This document shows, one piece after another, positions 34,660-45,533 of a stretch of 64,000 nucleotides of DNA. The position numbers and the translations under genes are program-made. The notes below the pieces were generated by a model that did not search any database, was not told the DNA's origin, and saw only the letters and a program-made list of their open reading frames with translations. Each line of letters opens with the position of its first letter. The first letter of the stretch is position 1. The DNA is from Adiantum capillus-veneris (lineage: Eukaryota; Streptophyta; Polypodiopsida; Polypodiales; Pteridaceae): the NCBI GenBank assembly GCA_014529385.2, contig CM043963.1, positions 94,148,412-94,212,411 on the forward strand, written 5' to 3'.

Positions 34660-35150
34660 ATAGTGGCACCACATTTGGAATTTGGTATACATGCCAGCCA
34701 AAGCATCGTTAAGCACAGTATCTTCCTCCAACAGTCCTTGACTAACAATACCATCGTGACTTTTGTTGCCCATTTCAGTGTCGTGGACATTGCCACAGGC
34801 CATTAAGATGCAAGTGTAGGTGATTACTTTTGACGAAAGGCCTTCCCTTCACATTCAACTAAAAGCATCAAAGCCTTTGTGTCGTAGCTAGGTTGGACAT
34901 ACTCCGCAATCAATGCTCACATATCAACCAAATTAATGTTAAAGCACCGTGTTAGGCCTGGACCTAGTACCAGGTCATCCAAAATTCTCCTACCATTTTC
35001 CTATGTGGCATTTGTGTCGACTAATCAGTGCCGAGCTCAATTATTTCCTACCAATCATTCCCTTTGCATATGGTTAATATCCCTAGAGCTTCCTTGCCGC
35101 AACCAGGTTGGGTATATCTTGCAATCATTGTTCTGCATAAGATAACATTC
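34660..35150 (-). pseudogene. pentatricopeptide-repeat (PPR) protein fragment
   Basis: On the minus strand, from about 34850 down to 34680, the frame reads G-L-S-S-K-V-I-T-Y-T-C-I-L, then A-C-G-N-V, then S-Q-G-L-L-E-E-D and A-L-A-G-M-Y. This is the order and spacing of consecutive PLS-class PPR motifs, which bind organellar RNA. Just upstream a frame with L-I-A-E-Y-V-Q-P and, near 35130, M-I-A-R-Y-T-Q-P looks like earlier repeat boundaries. Stops (for example two close to 34860-34870) and frame changes show it is dead. The wording resembles the large PPR families of ferns, lycophytes and mosses. It could be a retroposed or transduced fragment, because it lies beside a retroelement. Confidence 0.72.
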
Positions 35151-35278
35151 TGAACAAACCTCACCATTGTTAGTCATTGTCGTCAAATTCAAGCATTAAT
35201 TTCTTACAGCTTCGTACTTTGATTGGCAACCTCATTGAACTTGGAATATTTGACGTTGAACTTGGAAACTTTGCTCCA

Positions 35279-35701
35279 TCATCTTCTTTCATTTGCGCTT
35301 TTTTTGGAGTCAGATTTTGTCAATTCTTTGGGCATGTCAATGATGACATATTCTTTTAGTTGTTCTACTTCCTTCGTTTGCACTTTGTCACTATGCTCCA
35401 TGACGTAGCTATTTGTCTCACCTTTTCTGCTTTCACACTCACAAACCTCATTAGCTTCCTTCAACACCTTTATCGCAAATAAGAGAGTTATGTCATAGCC
35501 ACTTGAAAGTTTGTCTTGAGCATCATTCCTTAAATTGTCGTTCCTCGAATCATGGTATTCATTAGCTTCAGAGCGGTTTTCAATTTCTTGGACCGTTGAA
35601 ACCATTAGAAAGGGTCTTATATCATAGCCATTTTTATCGCAAAATGTGGTGTTGGTCACCTCATTTATGCAGACATCAAGAGTCGACAGTGTTGATCCCA
35701 T
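35279..35701 (-). pseudogene. acidic unrecognised frame 3' of the minus-strand protease
   Basis: A 140-residue frame, Glu/Asp/Lys-rich and probably helical, lies downstream of the protease on the same strand. It may be part of that element's polyprotein linker, or an unrelated frame. No motif is recognised. Confidence 0.3.
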
Positions 35702-35865
35702 CCAAAGGATTCAAATAATTGCTCTAGCAATGGTTCCTTAATGTAAGCTTTATCTTCTATTGAACGCTCTAGGATGCAATCTTCCTTTCTAAGACTTCCG
35801 CATTCAAATGCTCCACACATCCAAATGCGCGCTTTGCTTTGCAACCAAGCAGGTACCTCCTTTTC

Positions 35866-36205
35866 CTATTTAATTGTGGAGTTCAATTCTTCCCCCGAGG
35901 TTCGCTCTACATCTCTATAACTATGATCTTTGACACTGATTTTCATAGTGACCTCTTTATGTCTCAAGTAGATATAGTCATAGCCCCAAGCTTGTACCAT
36001 TTTGAGTTGACGCTTGAATGGTCTGCCCAATATGATATCAAAGTTGCTGCTCTTGTCAAAATTCATTATGGCAAAAGTGTGCTCATACGCAATGCCACAC
36101 GAGGATCCAATGATTTTTTCTAACATTCCTATCGGTCTCTCCATGTATCCATCCGCTAATTGCAGTTTCGTTTGAGTTTCCTAAAAGCATGCTTTTTCCA
36201 TTTTT
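35866..36205 (-). pseudogene. aspartic protease, C-terminal half
   Basis: The frame 36144-35866 begins G-Y-M-E-R-P-I-G and contains the F-D-I-I-L-G-R-P-F flap strand typical of gypsy-type proteases. Its N-terminal half with the D-S-G-A active site is at about 42160-42025, on the far side of the nested element, on the same strand and in the same order. The loss is due to insertion plus stops. Confidence 0.8.
36201..36205. repeat. target-site duplication TTTTT, left copy
   Basis: Five T directly before the left LTR match five T at 42020-42024 directly after the right LTR. Because the sequence is a homopolymer the match is weaker evidence than a mixed 5-mer. Confidence 0.7.
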
Positions 36206-36363
36206 TGTCAGGACAAGGGCAAGGCCAGGGAGTCACGGACTGGGCCAGGGGCCAGGCTAGGCAGTGTGGACAAGGGGATCCATCTAGGGCATGAGGCTAG
36301 GAGCCTGCCTTTATATCGGGAGGTTGGGAGGTGGATCCTAAGTCTAGTAACCCAGGCCTTTCA
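36206..36363 (+). mobile_element. 5' LTR, 158 bp
   Basis: It begins TGTCAGGACAAGG and ends CCTTTCA. The block agtcacggactgggccaggg is identical in the 3' LTR. There is a weak tttatat box near 36311. Confidence 0.92.
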
Positions 36364-36364
36364 T

Positions 36365-36378
36365 TGGTAACAAGAGCC
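36365..36378 (+). promoter_or_regulatory. primer-binding site, atypical
   Basis: TGGTAACAAGAGCC starts one base after the LTR. It resembles the initiator-Met site TGGTATCAGAGCC with one inserted and one changed base. The primer tRNA is therefore uncertain. Confidence 0.65.
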
Positions 36379-37158
36379 ACTTTTTTGGGAATTCACAGGC
36401 GTGGAGAGTTATCTTCCTTGCATGTCATGCAAGAAAAGGGATGTTGACAAGCAGGCATGGCCGCTTAGGAAGGGGGGGGGGGGGGGGGGGGGGGGGGGAG
36501 ATCAGCAGTGCGGGACCGGACCCTATCGAAGGGGGCGAGCAGAAACGAAGTCCGCCAAAGCGGGGGCTCTTGGCCTTGACAAGTGCGCACTGCCCTGCTG
36601 AGCATAACTCGTCACAGCAACAACTGGGTTAGCGCACCACAGAGGTCGCCATCTCTGTTTCCCTCTTGCTCGCCATCTCCTGCGTTCACTGCCCGCCATC
36701 GCCAAGCTTAAGAAATTGGGCCTCACCATGGGCAAACCAAAAATTACTTAGGGCAAGTACCCACAGTGGTCGCAGCTTCGAGCCCACGATGGTCACAGTT
36801 TTTGAACACGTACTCGGCTACCATCGGCAAAGCGGACGACAATTAGAGTCGACACTGCCCTACGTACAACAATCAGCAAGTCGACAATTCCCTGCGTAGT
36901 CAACAATTTCACAATTAAATCCATTGGCGACACTGTTCATAGAGACAATTGCACTAAAGAAATCACAATTGCAATCGACTCGGCCACGACGTGTCCAAGA
37001 AGGGTACGTGCATGGGTGGATTTGCGGGTCGATTACAACTTTGACAACCAACGTAATCAGCATGGCTAATTACCGTTTGCGGTGCCAACTACGACTACGG
37101 AATTCTTTTTCAACTCAAGGTATTTTTCTTTCTATTCCTTCCACTGCACGGTGTTGCC
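36379..37158 (+). other. gypsy leader with a G27 tract
   Basis: About 780 bp of non-coding leader between PBS and gag. It includes a pure run of about 27 G at 36472-36498. No gene is seen. Confidence 0.6.
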
Positions 37159-38330
37159 ATGGATTCAGATATCAATATGACTTTTGATTTCGAGCATCAT
37201 ACGCATGATCCTGCCTATGATGGCTCGCGGCCGGATGCTCTCACAGAGGGTGCCTGCGACGCTACGGGAGGTGATGACGTTTATGAGTTGCTTGATATTC
37301 AAGAATTTTGTGCACTTCAGACACGCATATCAGTAATGGAAGAAAATTTTGCATCTTTAAATGAAAACATTACTAAATTATCTATGTTAGTAATACAACT
37401 TACGCAACAGCAGGCCAAGGGCCCTGTTGACACACACATGCATGAGCACACTGCTACTCAGGGACAAGGCCCTTCTCATCATGGACAAGGTCCATCTCCA
37501 AATTCTTTGCACACTCTCACTGCAAAGGAGGTGGATGAGTTATTGAAAAACACCAAACCACCAACTTTTAAGGGAGAAGGCTGAGATCGCAATAAGGATG
37601 CAGTGAATATCTTTCTTAGCAAGTGGGATGGAATTCATGCCTTACGGCGTACTCCGAACGCAATCAAAGCATTGCAAACAAGTTTAACTCTGGAAGGCAA
37701 CGTCTACAAATGGTGGATGTCTCTCAAGGAGAAGAATATCATACCACAGAGTTGGGCAGCCTTTGTAGCTATGTTTCGCAAAGAATTCTTGCCTGCAAAT
37801 GAGGCAGATCAAAATTGAACGGCTTGGGACACGTGTTCCATGCGCTAGCACCCCATCATTACTTGAATATATCTCTCATTATCGAGATGTTATCCTCAAG
37901 TTGGAAGGACTAGACACCTTTCAGCAAGTACGCGGATTTATCCGCGGTCTGACGCCAGAGCTTAAAAAGCATGTCAAGACTCAGGACCCTAAAACACTTG
38001 AGAAGGCCATAGTGAAAGCACACATTCATGATGATCCAGATAAAAAGAAATCACATAATAATCACATGCCTGTTAATACTCATGGTAATACACGCACACA
38101 GTATGGGCACAATAAAAGAAAATTTATAGTAGCCAATTCTGAAGCAGCTAAAATACCCAAGGGGTCTCGTGGTCCTCTCTCTCCTGAGGACTTTGATAAA
38201 GCTAAAAAAGAGGTTATGTTTTCAATGTTTGGGAAGCGGCCATGGCAAAAAGGATTGTCCCAAGGGGAAATCTGCTACTCGTGGCAAGGAGAAAGCAGTG
38301 CACACGGTGCAACTGCTGCCTCTTGAGTCT
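37159..38330 (+). pseudogene. gag of the short-LTR gypsy element
   Basis: 37159-37584 encodes an acidic head with a heptad-like helix (about residues 55-85) and ends at a TGA in frame with 37585-37818, where the capsid segment (L-S-K-W-D-G, Y-K-W-W) continues. A frameshift near 37810 moves it to 37799-38326 (I-R-G-L-T-P-E-L). A further shift near 38200 leads to an intact zinc knuckle, CX2CX4HX4C, at about 38233-38275 in the frame 38169-39041. Confidence 0.85.
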
Positions 38331-39041
38331 TCCTTACGATTCTCTACAGTGGAAGTAACACACACCGAGGTGGTGCATGAATGTTGTATCACCGCTTCCA
38401 TGTGGCCACAGACCTTTGGACCACATGAGTTAGTGCATATGCACGGATCTCTGCAAGGATACAAGGTGCGCATCTTGGTAGATAACGGTGCTACTCACAA
38501 TTTCATTAATTATGCATTGGTGAAAAAACCCAAATTGCCTCAAACTCCAAGTTCCCACCGCTACAAGGTAGCAATGATAAATGGTTATGATGTTGAAATC
38601 TGGGATACTCAAGTCCAAGTTGTACCGTTGGAAGTACAAGTCTACTCCACATCCTTGGACTTTCAAGTTATAAACATGGAGAGGGCAGACGTGGTACTTG
38701 GTAGAGAATGGTTGCATAGCCTAGGACTATCACTGAAGCGTAGCTATGAGCATAACAGCTTGATGTTTGAATCCCATGGCGCACACGTGTTGTTGTTAGG
38801 AGAGAAGGATGTGCCTTCCTCACCACTGATATATACAGTTGAGCTTATGCAGCTTGTTTCTGATAGTGAAATAGATCAAGTTTTCTTGTGTTACTCACTG
38901 TCTCATTTTCTATCTAATATTGAATCTGTTGAACATTGCTCAACGCCACATGCTTCTATCTCATCTCTTCCACCAATGGCTACTTCTCAACAAGCAAAGG
39001 TTGCCATCAGGATTACTGCCGACACGATCGGTGCAACATAG
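38276..39041 (+). pseudogene. aspartic protease and linker
   Basis: The frame 38169-39041 continues past the zinc knuckle into a protease: V-R-I-L-V-D-N-G-A-T-H-N-F, where the usual Ser after the catalytic Asp is Asn, and A-D-V-V-L-G-R-E-W-L for the flap. It then runs into a linker and stops at 39039-39041. This part is open for about 250 codons, but D-N-G in place of D-S-G may reduce activity. Confidence 0.82.
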
Positions 39042-39059
39042 CATCGATGTGGTTACAAG

Positions 39060-39640
39060 CAATAAACCAATAAGTAAACCACCCTACCGCATGAGTTACT
39101 CTGAAGCTGCTGAGGTGGAACGTTAGCTTGCTGACTATCTTAGCAGAGGGTTTATCCAACCCAGTTCTTCACCATGAGCTTCTCCTATTCTATTAGTGAA
39201 GAAAAAAGATGGTAGTATGCGCATGTGCGTCGACTACCGGGGCTTAAATGCGGTTACTGTTAAGAACAAGTACCCATTGACACGCGTGGATGAGTTGTTC
39301 GACAAGCTCACTCATGCTCATATTTTTACGAAAATAGACTTGCGGTCAGGTTATCACCAAGTACGTATTCGACTTGCTGATATACCCAAAATTGCATTCC
39401 GAACAAGGTTTGGACACTACGAGTTTTTTATTATGCCTTTTGGGTTAACCAATGCGCCCGCAACATTCATGACACTTATGAATAGTGTCTTGAAACCGTA
39501 CTTGGGTAAATTTGTCATCGTTTTCCTCGATGACATTCTCGTATACAGTGCTTCTGAAGAAGAACACTTACAACCTGAAGTAGGTGTTTGGATTGTTACA
39601 AACAAACCAATTATATGCCAAGGAGTCTAAGTGTGATTTC
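39060..39640 (+). pseudogene. gypsy reverse transcriptase
   Basis: The RT entry (P-P-Y-R-M-S) has stops at 39124-39126 and near 39176. 39196-39630 is open with [15 protein letters not shown] and the F-L-D-D catalytic motif at residues 110-113. The frame slips near 39585, just after E-E-E-H-L. Confidence 0.92.
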
Positions 39641-40340
39641 CTGAAAGAGGAAATTCACTATCATGGGCATGTTATTTCAACTACTAGACTCCACATGGAT
39701 CAATCCAAAGTGGATACCGTTTGACAGTGGCCTTCTCCTAAAAATATGGAAGAGTTACTGATTTTTTTAGGATTTGCAAGTTTTTATCGAAGGCTCGTTT
39801 AAAAACTATGCTAACATTGTTGTTCCCATGACGAACCAACTGAAAGGCAAAGGCAAGACCTTTCAGTGGGGATATGCTCGGCAGTATAGTTTTGATATGC
39901 TCGAGGATGCATTAGCTACCACACCAATTCTAGCTATTATAGATCCTTTGAAACCATTCGTTTTGGAGACAGATGCGAGTGACCGTGCTATTGGAGCAAT
40001 CCTACTACAAGAAGGGCGGCCAATTGCATTTGAAAGCAAGAAGCTTGATTCAGCACAGCAAAATTACTCTCTGCTTATGAACGCGAACTCTATGCAATAG
40101 TGTCTTCCTTGAAAACATGGAGACATTATTTGTATGGCACTCAATTTGAGATTGTGTTTGATTATGAAAGCATTAAATGGTTTACACAACAAATGGATTT
40201 GAAGGGTCGAAAAGCCAGGTGGACTGAGATTCTTCATGCATATGACGCAAAGCTCCGGTATCGTAAAGGATGATACAATGTGGTGGCTGACGCTCTTAGT
40301 CGTATGCCTGAGATAAATTCTCTCTTGTTGACGTAGTGAA
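39641..40340 (+). pseudogene. RT connection and RNase H
   Basis: The frame 39774-40100 carries the E-T-D-A-S-D-R-A-I-G-A-I-L RNase H start with its Asp intact. It stops at 40098-40100, and a shifted frame continues with L-K-T-W-R-H-Y-L-Y-G. The later catalytic T-D-H-like site reads F-D-Y. V-V-A-D-A-L-S-R, the usual end of the domain, is at about 40279-40302. Confidence 0.87.
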
Positions 40341-40574
40341 TTTTTGGATTCTCTAAAGGGTAAATATGAGCAAGATGACGCATATTTTAAAGTGTGGAGC
40401 CATGTGCAAATGAGGGATCCTTCTCAGTCCAATGATGGTAGTGTATCGTTTACCTCCACACACAGTTCTCCTCTATCGAGTGATAAACTACAGCGATGGA
40501 AAAATTTTACCATCGACAATGGGTAGCTACTCCATAAGGAGAGAGTTTGTGTATCGACGGACTCAAACATTCGG

Positions 40575-41303
40575 CACCAAATTCTTTATGAATGTCATGA
40601 CAGTCCAAGTGCAGGGCACCTAGGTATTAAAAAGACTTATGCTCTTGTACGACGACAGTTTTACTGGCCAGGTTTACATGGCTTTGTTCAATATTATGTC
40701 TTGCATTGCCAAAAATGTCAAGTTAACAAAGAAGAGCGCATGAAAGCAGGAGGACTCTTACATCCTTTGGAGATTCCCAATGGTAAATGGGAAAGTATCT
40801 CTATGGATTTTATTGTGGGTTTACCAACCACTGTACGAGGTCATGACTCACTATGGGTAGTCGTAGACCGGTTGACTAAACTCTGTAAGTTTATTCCAAC
40901 CAAATCAACGATTAAGACTCCAGAATTAGCCAAGTTATTTGTGGACAATCTATACAAGTTGTATGGCTTGCCAAGTAACATTGTGAGTGATCGTGATCCC
41001 AAGTTTAACAGTCATTTTTGGAGGGCTGTGTTTAAACGATTGGGTACACAACACAACCTCAATACAACCGATCATCCAAAAATGGATGGTCAAACTGAAC
41101 GAGTTAACCAAGTGCTAGAGGATATGCTACGCACATACGTTAGCAAGAAACAAACAGACTGGGAAGAATATCTACCTCTTATTAAGTTTGCTTACAATAG
41201 TGCTAAGCATGTCACGACTGGATTTAGTCCTTTCATACTCATGTATGGTTTTCAACCTAGGTCACCTGTTACGATGGGGTTGGCAACCAAAAAACTCCAA
41301 TAG
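40575..41303 (+). CDS. gypsy integrase, HHCC and DDE core open
   Basis: An uninterrupted frame from about 40575 to the TAG at 41301-41303 contains the H-H-C-C zinc domain (C-H-D, G-H-L, C-Q-K-C) and the full catalytic triad. Numbered from 40701 (a TTG inside the frame), the Asp residues are 36 and 97 and the Glu 133, a D-x35-E spacing. There is no own start codon, because integrase is normally cut from Gag-Pol. Of this copy's enzymes, integrase is the only one whose active site is wholly preserved. Confidence 0.9.
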   Translation, partial: HQILYECHDSPSAGHLGIKKTYALVRRQFYWPGLHGFVQYYVLHCQKCQVNKEERMKAGGLLHPLEIPNGKWESISMDFIVGLPTTVRGHDSLWVVVDRLTKLCKFIPTKSTIKTPELAKLFVDNLYKLYGLPSNIVSDRDPKFNSHFWRAVFKRLGTQHNLNTTDHPKMDGQTERVNQVLEDMLRTYVSKKQTDWEEYLPLIKFAYNSAKHVTTGFSPFILMYGFQPRSPVTMGLATKKLQ

Positions 41304-41327
41304 ATTAAGAATTTTCTCCAAGACCAC

Positions 41328-41850
41328 ATGGTTATGCTGAAACTCGCTCGTCAGAACGTCCGACAAGCGCAGGATCGATATAAGTACACTGATGAGAAAC
41401 ATCGGCAAGTTACCTTCGAGGAAGGGGAGGAAGTATTTTTACGTGTGTTAGAGCATTCAGAAAGTCTGAAAACACTGCCAACACCTAAATTATCTCCAAG
41501 ATATTGTAAGCCTTTCAAAATACTCAAGCGAGTGGGTGATTGTGCCTACAAACTACCTACACATTCTCGTATCCATCCGGTGTTTCATGTAAGCCATTTA
41601 TGTAAGCGATTACATGGAGACGACAATGTCATTGACCAACAGATTTTGGTCGATTTCGTTGAACCTTCTACCCTACCGCATGAACCTAAACGAATTCTTG
41701 ATTATCATGAGTTACGTACACGTCACATGTACGTCGACAAGCTTTAATCAAGTGGAAAGATCGACCTGAGGAAGGTGCCACTTGGGAAAACATTAGTACT
41801 CTTACGAAGAAGTTTCCCACTTTTGTTTTCAAGGACGAAAAACTTCCTTA
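41328..41850 (+). pseudogene. integrase C-terminus and chromodomain-like tail
   Basis: 41328-41747 holds L-S-P-R-Y-C-K-P-F and H-P-V-F-H-V-S-H-L, the C-terminal integrase motifs. A frameshift near 41740 leads to L-I-K-W-K-D-R-P-E-E-G-A-T-W-E, the core of a chromodomain. The coding ends just before the PPT. Confidence 0.87.
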
Positions 41851-41861
41851 AGGGGGGAGTA
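41850..41861 (+). promoter_or_regulatory. polypurine tract
   Basis: aaggggggagta lies immediately upstream of the right LTR. Confidence 0.85.
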
Positions 41862-41862
41862 A

Positions 41863-42019
41863 TATCAAGACAAGGGTAAGGCCAGGGAGTCACGGACTGG
41901 GCCAGGGGCCACGATAGGCAGTGTGAACAAGGGGATCCATCTAGGGCATGAGACTAGGAGCCTGCCTTTAAATTGGGAGGTTGGGAGGTGGATCCTAAGT
42001 CTATCACCCAGGCCTTTCA
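41863..42019 (+). mobile_element. 3' LTR, 157 bp
   Basis: It is a direct repeat of 36206-36363. It starts TATCA, a G to A change of the expected TGTCA terminus. Confidence 0.92.
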
Positions 42020-42024
42020 TTTTT
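42020..42024. repeat. target-site duplication TTTTT, right copy
   Basis: Partner of 36201-36205. Confidence 0.7.
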
Positions 42025-42165
42025 CTCACATCCCCTTGATTGCAATGGCAAATCATGCCCCACTATCTAATATCACAACCATCTTTACTCCTTTGTACTC
42101 AAGTGCTAAGGTGGTGTTTCCTTCCTAGCCTTCCCAGTAATCACCCACCTTATTTACTGGTACTG
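42025..42165 (-). pseudogene. aspartic protease, N-terminal half with D-S-G-A
   Basis: The minus-strand frame from about 42165 downward reads through V-V-I-L-D-S-G-A, the retropepsin active site, is then broken by a TGA directly after it, and reaches the nested insertion at 42020. The other half is at 36205-35866. Confidence 0.78.
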
Positions 42166-44190
42166 GTTTTGCTTGTGGTTACTTAGGTGAAGTTTCATCC
42201 ATGTTGTCATCTCTACGAGTTGGTTATGTGAAGGGATTTTTAACCCCATCTTTTCCAGGTGTTTGCCCATTTGGCCCCATACATACAGTCTAATTTTTCG
42301 CAACTCTACAAGAGCAATGGTGCATCTTAAAGGGGATGACATCACTTCATGTAAGCTTTTGGTATCCGTCACCTTTGGTGTGTCTTTCCACTGAGAAGGG
42401 ACCACTCTAGCCTCAGATTTTGTTTCAAGTTCTCCTATGAAAGATGGAAAAGTTTGTAGAGAGTGTGGTTTGCTCTCTTCAGATGCTTCAGACCCGGCAT
42501 CCCCATATAGAGAACGTATATCCCCTGGGAACAAATTGTGATACATGTTTATTTCAGGAATAAGTGCTAACTATAAAGTAGTACTACCATCTTCTTGGTT
42601 TTTGATCAATTCCCATAAGGATTGTGGCCACGGTTCTTTTACTTCCAGAATAGGCATCACTGCTTGTGAGCCCACCCCATATGTGGTATTGGCTACTTCC
42701 CTTGTATCTAAAGGTGCTTCAATTTCCGGCTCTTCTTGGTCTCTGTTTACAACACTTTGGTCTTCATTTCCTGGATTCTTTTGCGGATTAGCACCTCCAG
42801 TTTTTGAGCATTTGGAACATGTGGTTCCATAAGAGCTTGGGCCGCTTGGATGAGCTCCTTGCACATTTGCAATCTCTCTTTTTCATACCTTGGATGAAGA
42901 TATGTCAGCCATCTATGCTCTTGGGTTTGATTGGGTTTTAGCCTAGCTTCATAGGCTTGCAATATTGTGTCTAAGTGCTCATTCACTTTCTCCACTAAGA
43001 CTGAATCGCATAAGTCAGTCTTTGACTCTTCACGTCCTTTGCATTTTTCTTGCTCTCTTGCTCTCGTCTAAGCAATTCTTTGGTTTGGTATAGTTTTGTT
43101 TCCAACGTTGTTTTCTCCTTCAACCTCTTCACCTTCATTTTGTCTTGTTTGTCTTTCCACGATTTTCTTCCAGTTCTCACCAATATGTTCTCGATTTCTT
43201 TTTGAGGTGGCAATGTGGGTTCCTCATTAACGATTGCATTTTTGGCAGCTTCTTGAACTTGAGCTTGAGTCATCACCTTTAAAGGAATTGTGGGTTCTAC
43301 CTTGGATCCACTTGACGAAGGTATCACTCCTACAACGTTCATTGTTGCTTTGTAGTCTGGATTCTTAGCACAGAGTTGGAGTAGATGGACTCTCCCACAA
43401 TCGTCACAGAATCCAAATAATTTCTATTCGTCGACCCTTGTTTAGGCAACCTCGTGCCCAATGGTCACCTCCATATTCATAGCATGGACCTTCTTGTTGC
43501 ATAGTTGGTAATCTAGTCACTGATTTTTCTTGTCTGTTAAGAATGTTCTTTGAACCATACTCTTGATTGGCTATGAACATGAGCGTATTCGCATCCGTGG
43601 AGTACTGGTTTTTCATGGGTTATGGCACATGCTAGGCTGTGTAGTTGACTATCACTCTACCATCATTCAAAAGAGGCAGTTTTTTCCATAGCATTTATTG
43701 TGGATTTGGCTTAGCGTTACACCATTGGGTGGGATAATCCCCTCCACGAGTCTCACATCTCCTCAATTGAGGTTGTCGTACATTCACGTTCTGATCATAG
43801 CCTAGGTTTTTTCTTCTAATCACCTCCTCAACCACTTGATCAAAGCTCTGCACTGTAAAGTTTGAACATCTAGCTTTATTGTGGATTCTCTCTTCGGAGA
43901 AGAGGCACTACTAGTCACGCTTTCTACATCATACGTTGAGCATCCTTTCAAATGTAGGTCCTTTTTTTAGAGTTTTTTTCACCAAGCCCTCTATGAAAAG
44001 AATTGATAGCCTCTCATCTCGTGGTAACTCTCTCACAGGACATCTCTCTATGTGTTGTTTGAAGCGAGAAGCAGAGCTTCCTTCACTCTCTTGGTTTTTT
44101 TTTGTTTGAAAGTGTAGATTTGTGACATCATGTTGTGCTTGATTCCCCTTTTCTAGAACTCCTCTACAAATTCATGTAAGAGTTGTGCTA
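42154..44190 (-). pseudogene. gag of the minus-strand retroelement
   Basis: From about 44190 downward: a capsid-like helix region (R-E-L-P-R-D-E-R-L), the frame 43616-43404 with a zinc knuckle at 43484-43447 whose second Cys is Tyr (codon 43473-43475), a second Cys/His-bearing stretch near 43370, then 43342-42995 (115 residues, very Lys/Glu/Gln-rich, coiled-coil-like), 42995-42747 and 42546-42154. Several stops and shifts separate them. The charged region after the knuckle is long for gag and leads into the protease. Confidence 0.75.
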
Positions 44191-44219
44191 TGGTCAAAAA
44201 ATCATATATTGGACCTCTG

Positions 44220-45420
44220 GATTGAAAATTAGGTCAATTCTGGCACTTTGTCAGTATGCTTCATAGTTCTGGGCTTTTGACTTGGTTTTTGATATCCAAA
44301 GTTTATTTTGAAAAGACCACTAGACTCCCTGTGATGTGCTCTAGCTAGGCTACAAGTTTGGTCTCAGTCTATGACAAGGGACATGGATTGCAATCCATGT
44401 AAACTTGTGTCAAAAGGTGATGAAACTTGACATACAACTTGCCCTTGGTCTCCTGATGCTAGCTATATGGTTTTTGTGTGATTTGGACTTGATTAGGCCA
44501 AGCAAAAGTCAATCCACATAACTATTTTAAAGTTTTCATCTTAAACTGTCTTTTTCACTTTTGAGGAGTTTTTTGGACTTTTTTGACAAAACTCCTTTGG
44601 AGACTTCTGTTCACGATGGTCTCTCTTTACACAGGCTGATAAAGTTTGTCCAAAAATTCCTCAGGGAGTCATGGATCGCGATCCATGTTCCACCACTTTT
44701 GGACTTGACATTTGGTGAGCCGATAGACTATGATGTTTGTAGCCTGCTCATCAAGAAATTTTTGAATTTGGATCAGTTTTGCCCAACCAAAAGTGAATTC
44801 TACAGTTTACTGTAGTGGTTTTGAGAATGTTCTATTTTTAGCTCTTTTGACCACTTTTTCGACTTTTTTTCCAATGGTTCTTTTGAGAAAAGTGTGTCAA
44901 TGTATCAGCTATCCAATTGTCAATTCCCAGCCAAAGATCATGATGAGGTACATGGATGTTTGACCTCATTTTGACATGAAACTTGGTCAAGTTATAGTCT
45001 ATGTTATGGTGACACTCTACCCCAAATATTTTTGCATTTAAATCACTTTTACCCAACCAAAAGCAAAAATTTGTGTCTGCTTTGCAATTTTTGGCTATCT
45101 GAAAAAAATTTAGTGTTTTGATCAAATTTTTATACTTTTTTGCCATGGTCCCTTTTGGCAAAGTTGTTCCACTAGCTAGGGATGAACTAGTCAAATATCG
45201 ATCTCACTTGTCAAGAAAGGTACATGCATCACGATCCATGTTTGGAAGCATTTTGTCATGAATTTTGTTTTATTGTTTCTCTACTCCCTATAGAAAACAA
45301 ATCTCACCCCTTTTTGAATTTGGACCACCAAAAGTTTAATTCCCTCAAATTTTACTCGAATTTCAAGGTTGTGTGTAGATTTGTCTAGTTTCCTAATTTT
45401 GGATGTACTTTAGCAGTCTA
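44220..45420 (+). repeat. four diverged ~270-290-bp tandem units with a palindromic core
   Basis: Each unit carries a catgga(t)-n-gatccatg core: 44382-44399, 44670-44687 (catggatcgcgatccatg, a perfect palindrome), a half-decayed copy near 44951, and 45223-45240. Spacings are 288, 281 and 272 bp. Shared surroundings include gacttttttg and ttggac...accaaaag blocks. They lie between the possible PBS and gag of the minus-strand element, that is in its leader. Confidence 0.8.
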
Positions 45421-45518
45421 TTTATGTTCACACTCACAATTCTGGTGTCTGAGAGCAAGCTTTAGCAATGGGTGACAACTTCCAATCTGTTGTACTTTGT
45501 GAATCGTCAATAAAGAAA

Positions 45519-45533
45519 GAAATACCAACAGGG
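45519..45533 (-). promoter_or_regulatory. possible primer-binding site (TGGCGCC type)
   Basis: On the minus strand TGGCGCCCCTGTTGG resembles the TGGCGCC-starting primer sites of several gypsy lineages and lies upstream of the minus-strand gag. No LTR boundary was confirmed beside it. Confidence 0.35.

Larger units (their letters stand above)
36206..42019 (+). mobile_element. complete Ty3/gypsy element with very short LTRs (~158 bp)
   Basis: The two ends are direct repeats of about 158 bp differing at roughly a dozen positions (about 92-93% alike by eye). The left begins TGTCA and both end CCTTTCA. PBS, gag, protease, RT, RNase H, integrase, chromodomain tail and PPT follow in order. Flanks are TTTTT on both sides, and the interrupted minus-strand protease resumes across the insertion. 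It carries several stops and frameshifts, so it is a moderately old insertion. Confidence 0.93.

Noticed and set aside
36523-36735. Arg/Trp-rich ORFs around the G27 tract
   Set aside because: They lie in the gypsy leader and depend on the homopolymer; no family resemblance.
44382-45240. CRISPR-like array of palindromic repeats
   Set aside because: Four units about 280 bp apart in a plant retroelement leader do not have CRISPR spacing, and no cas genes are present.
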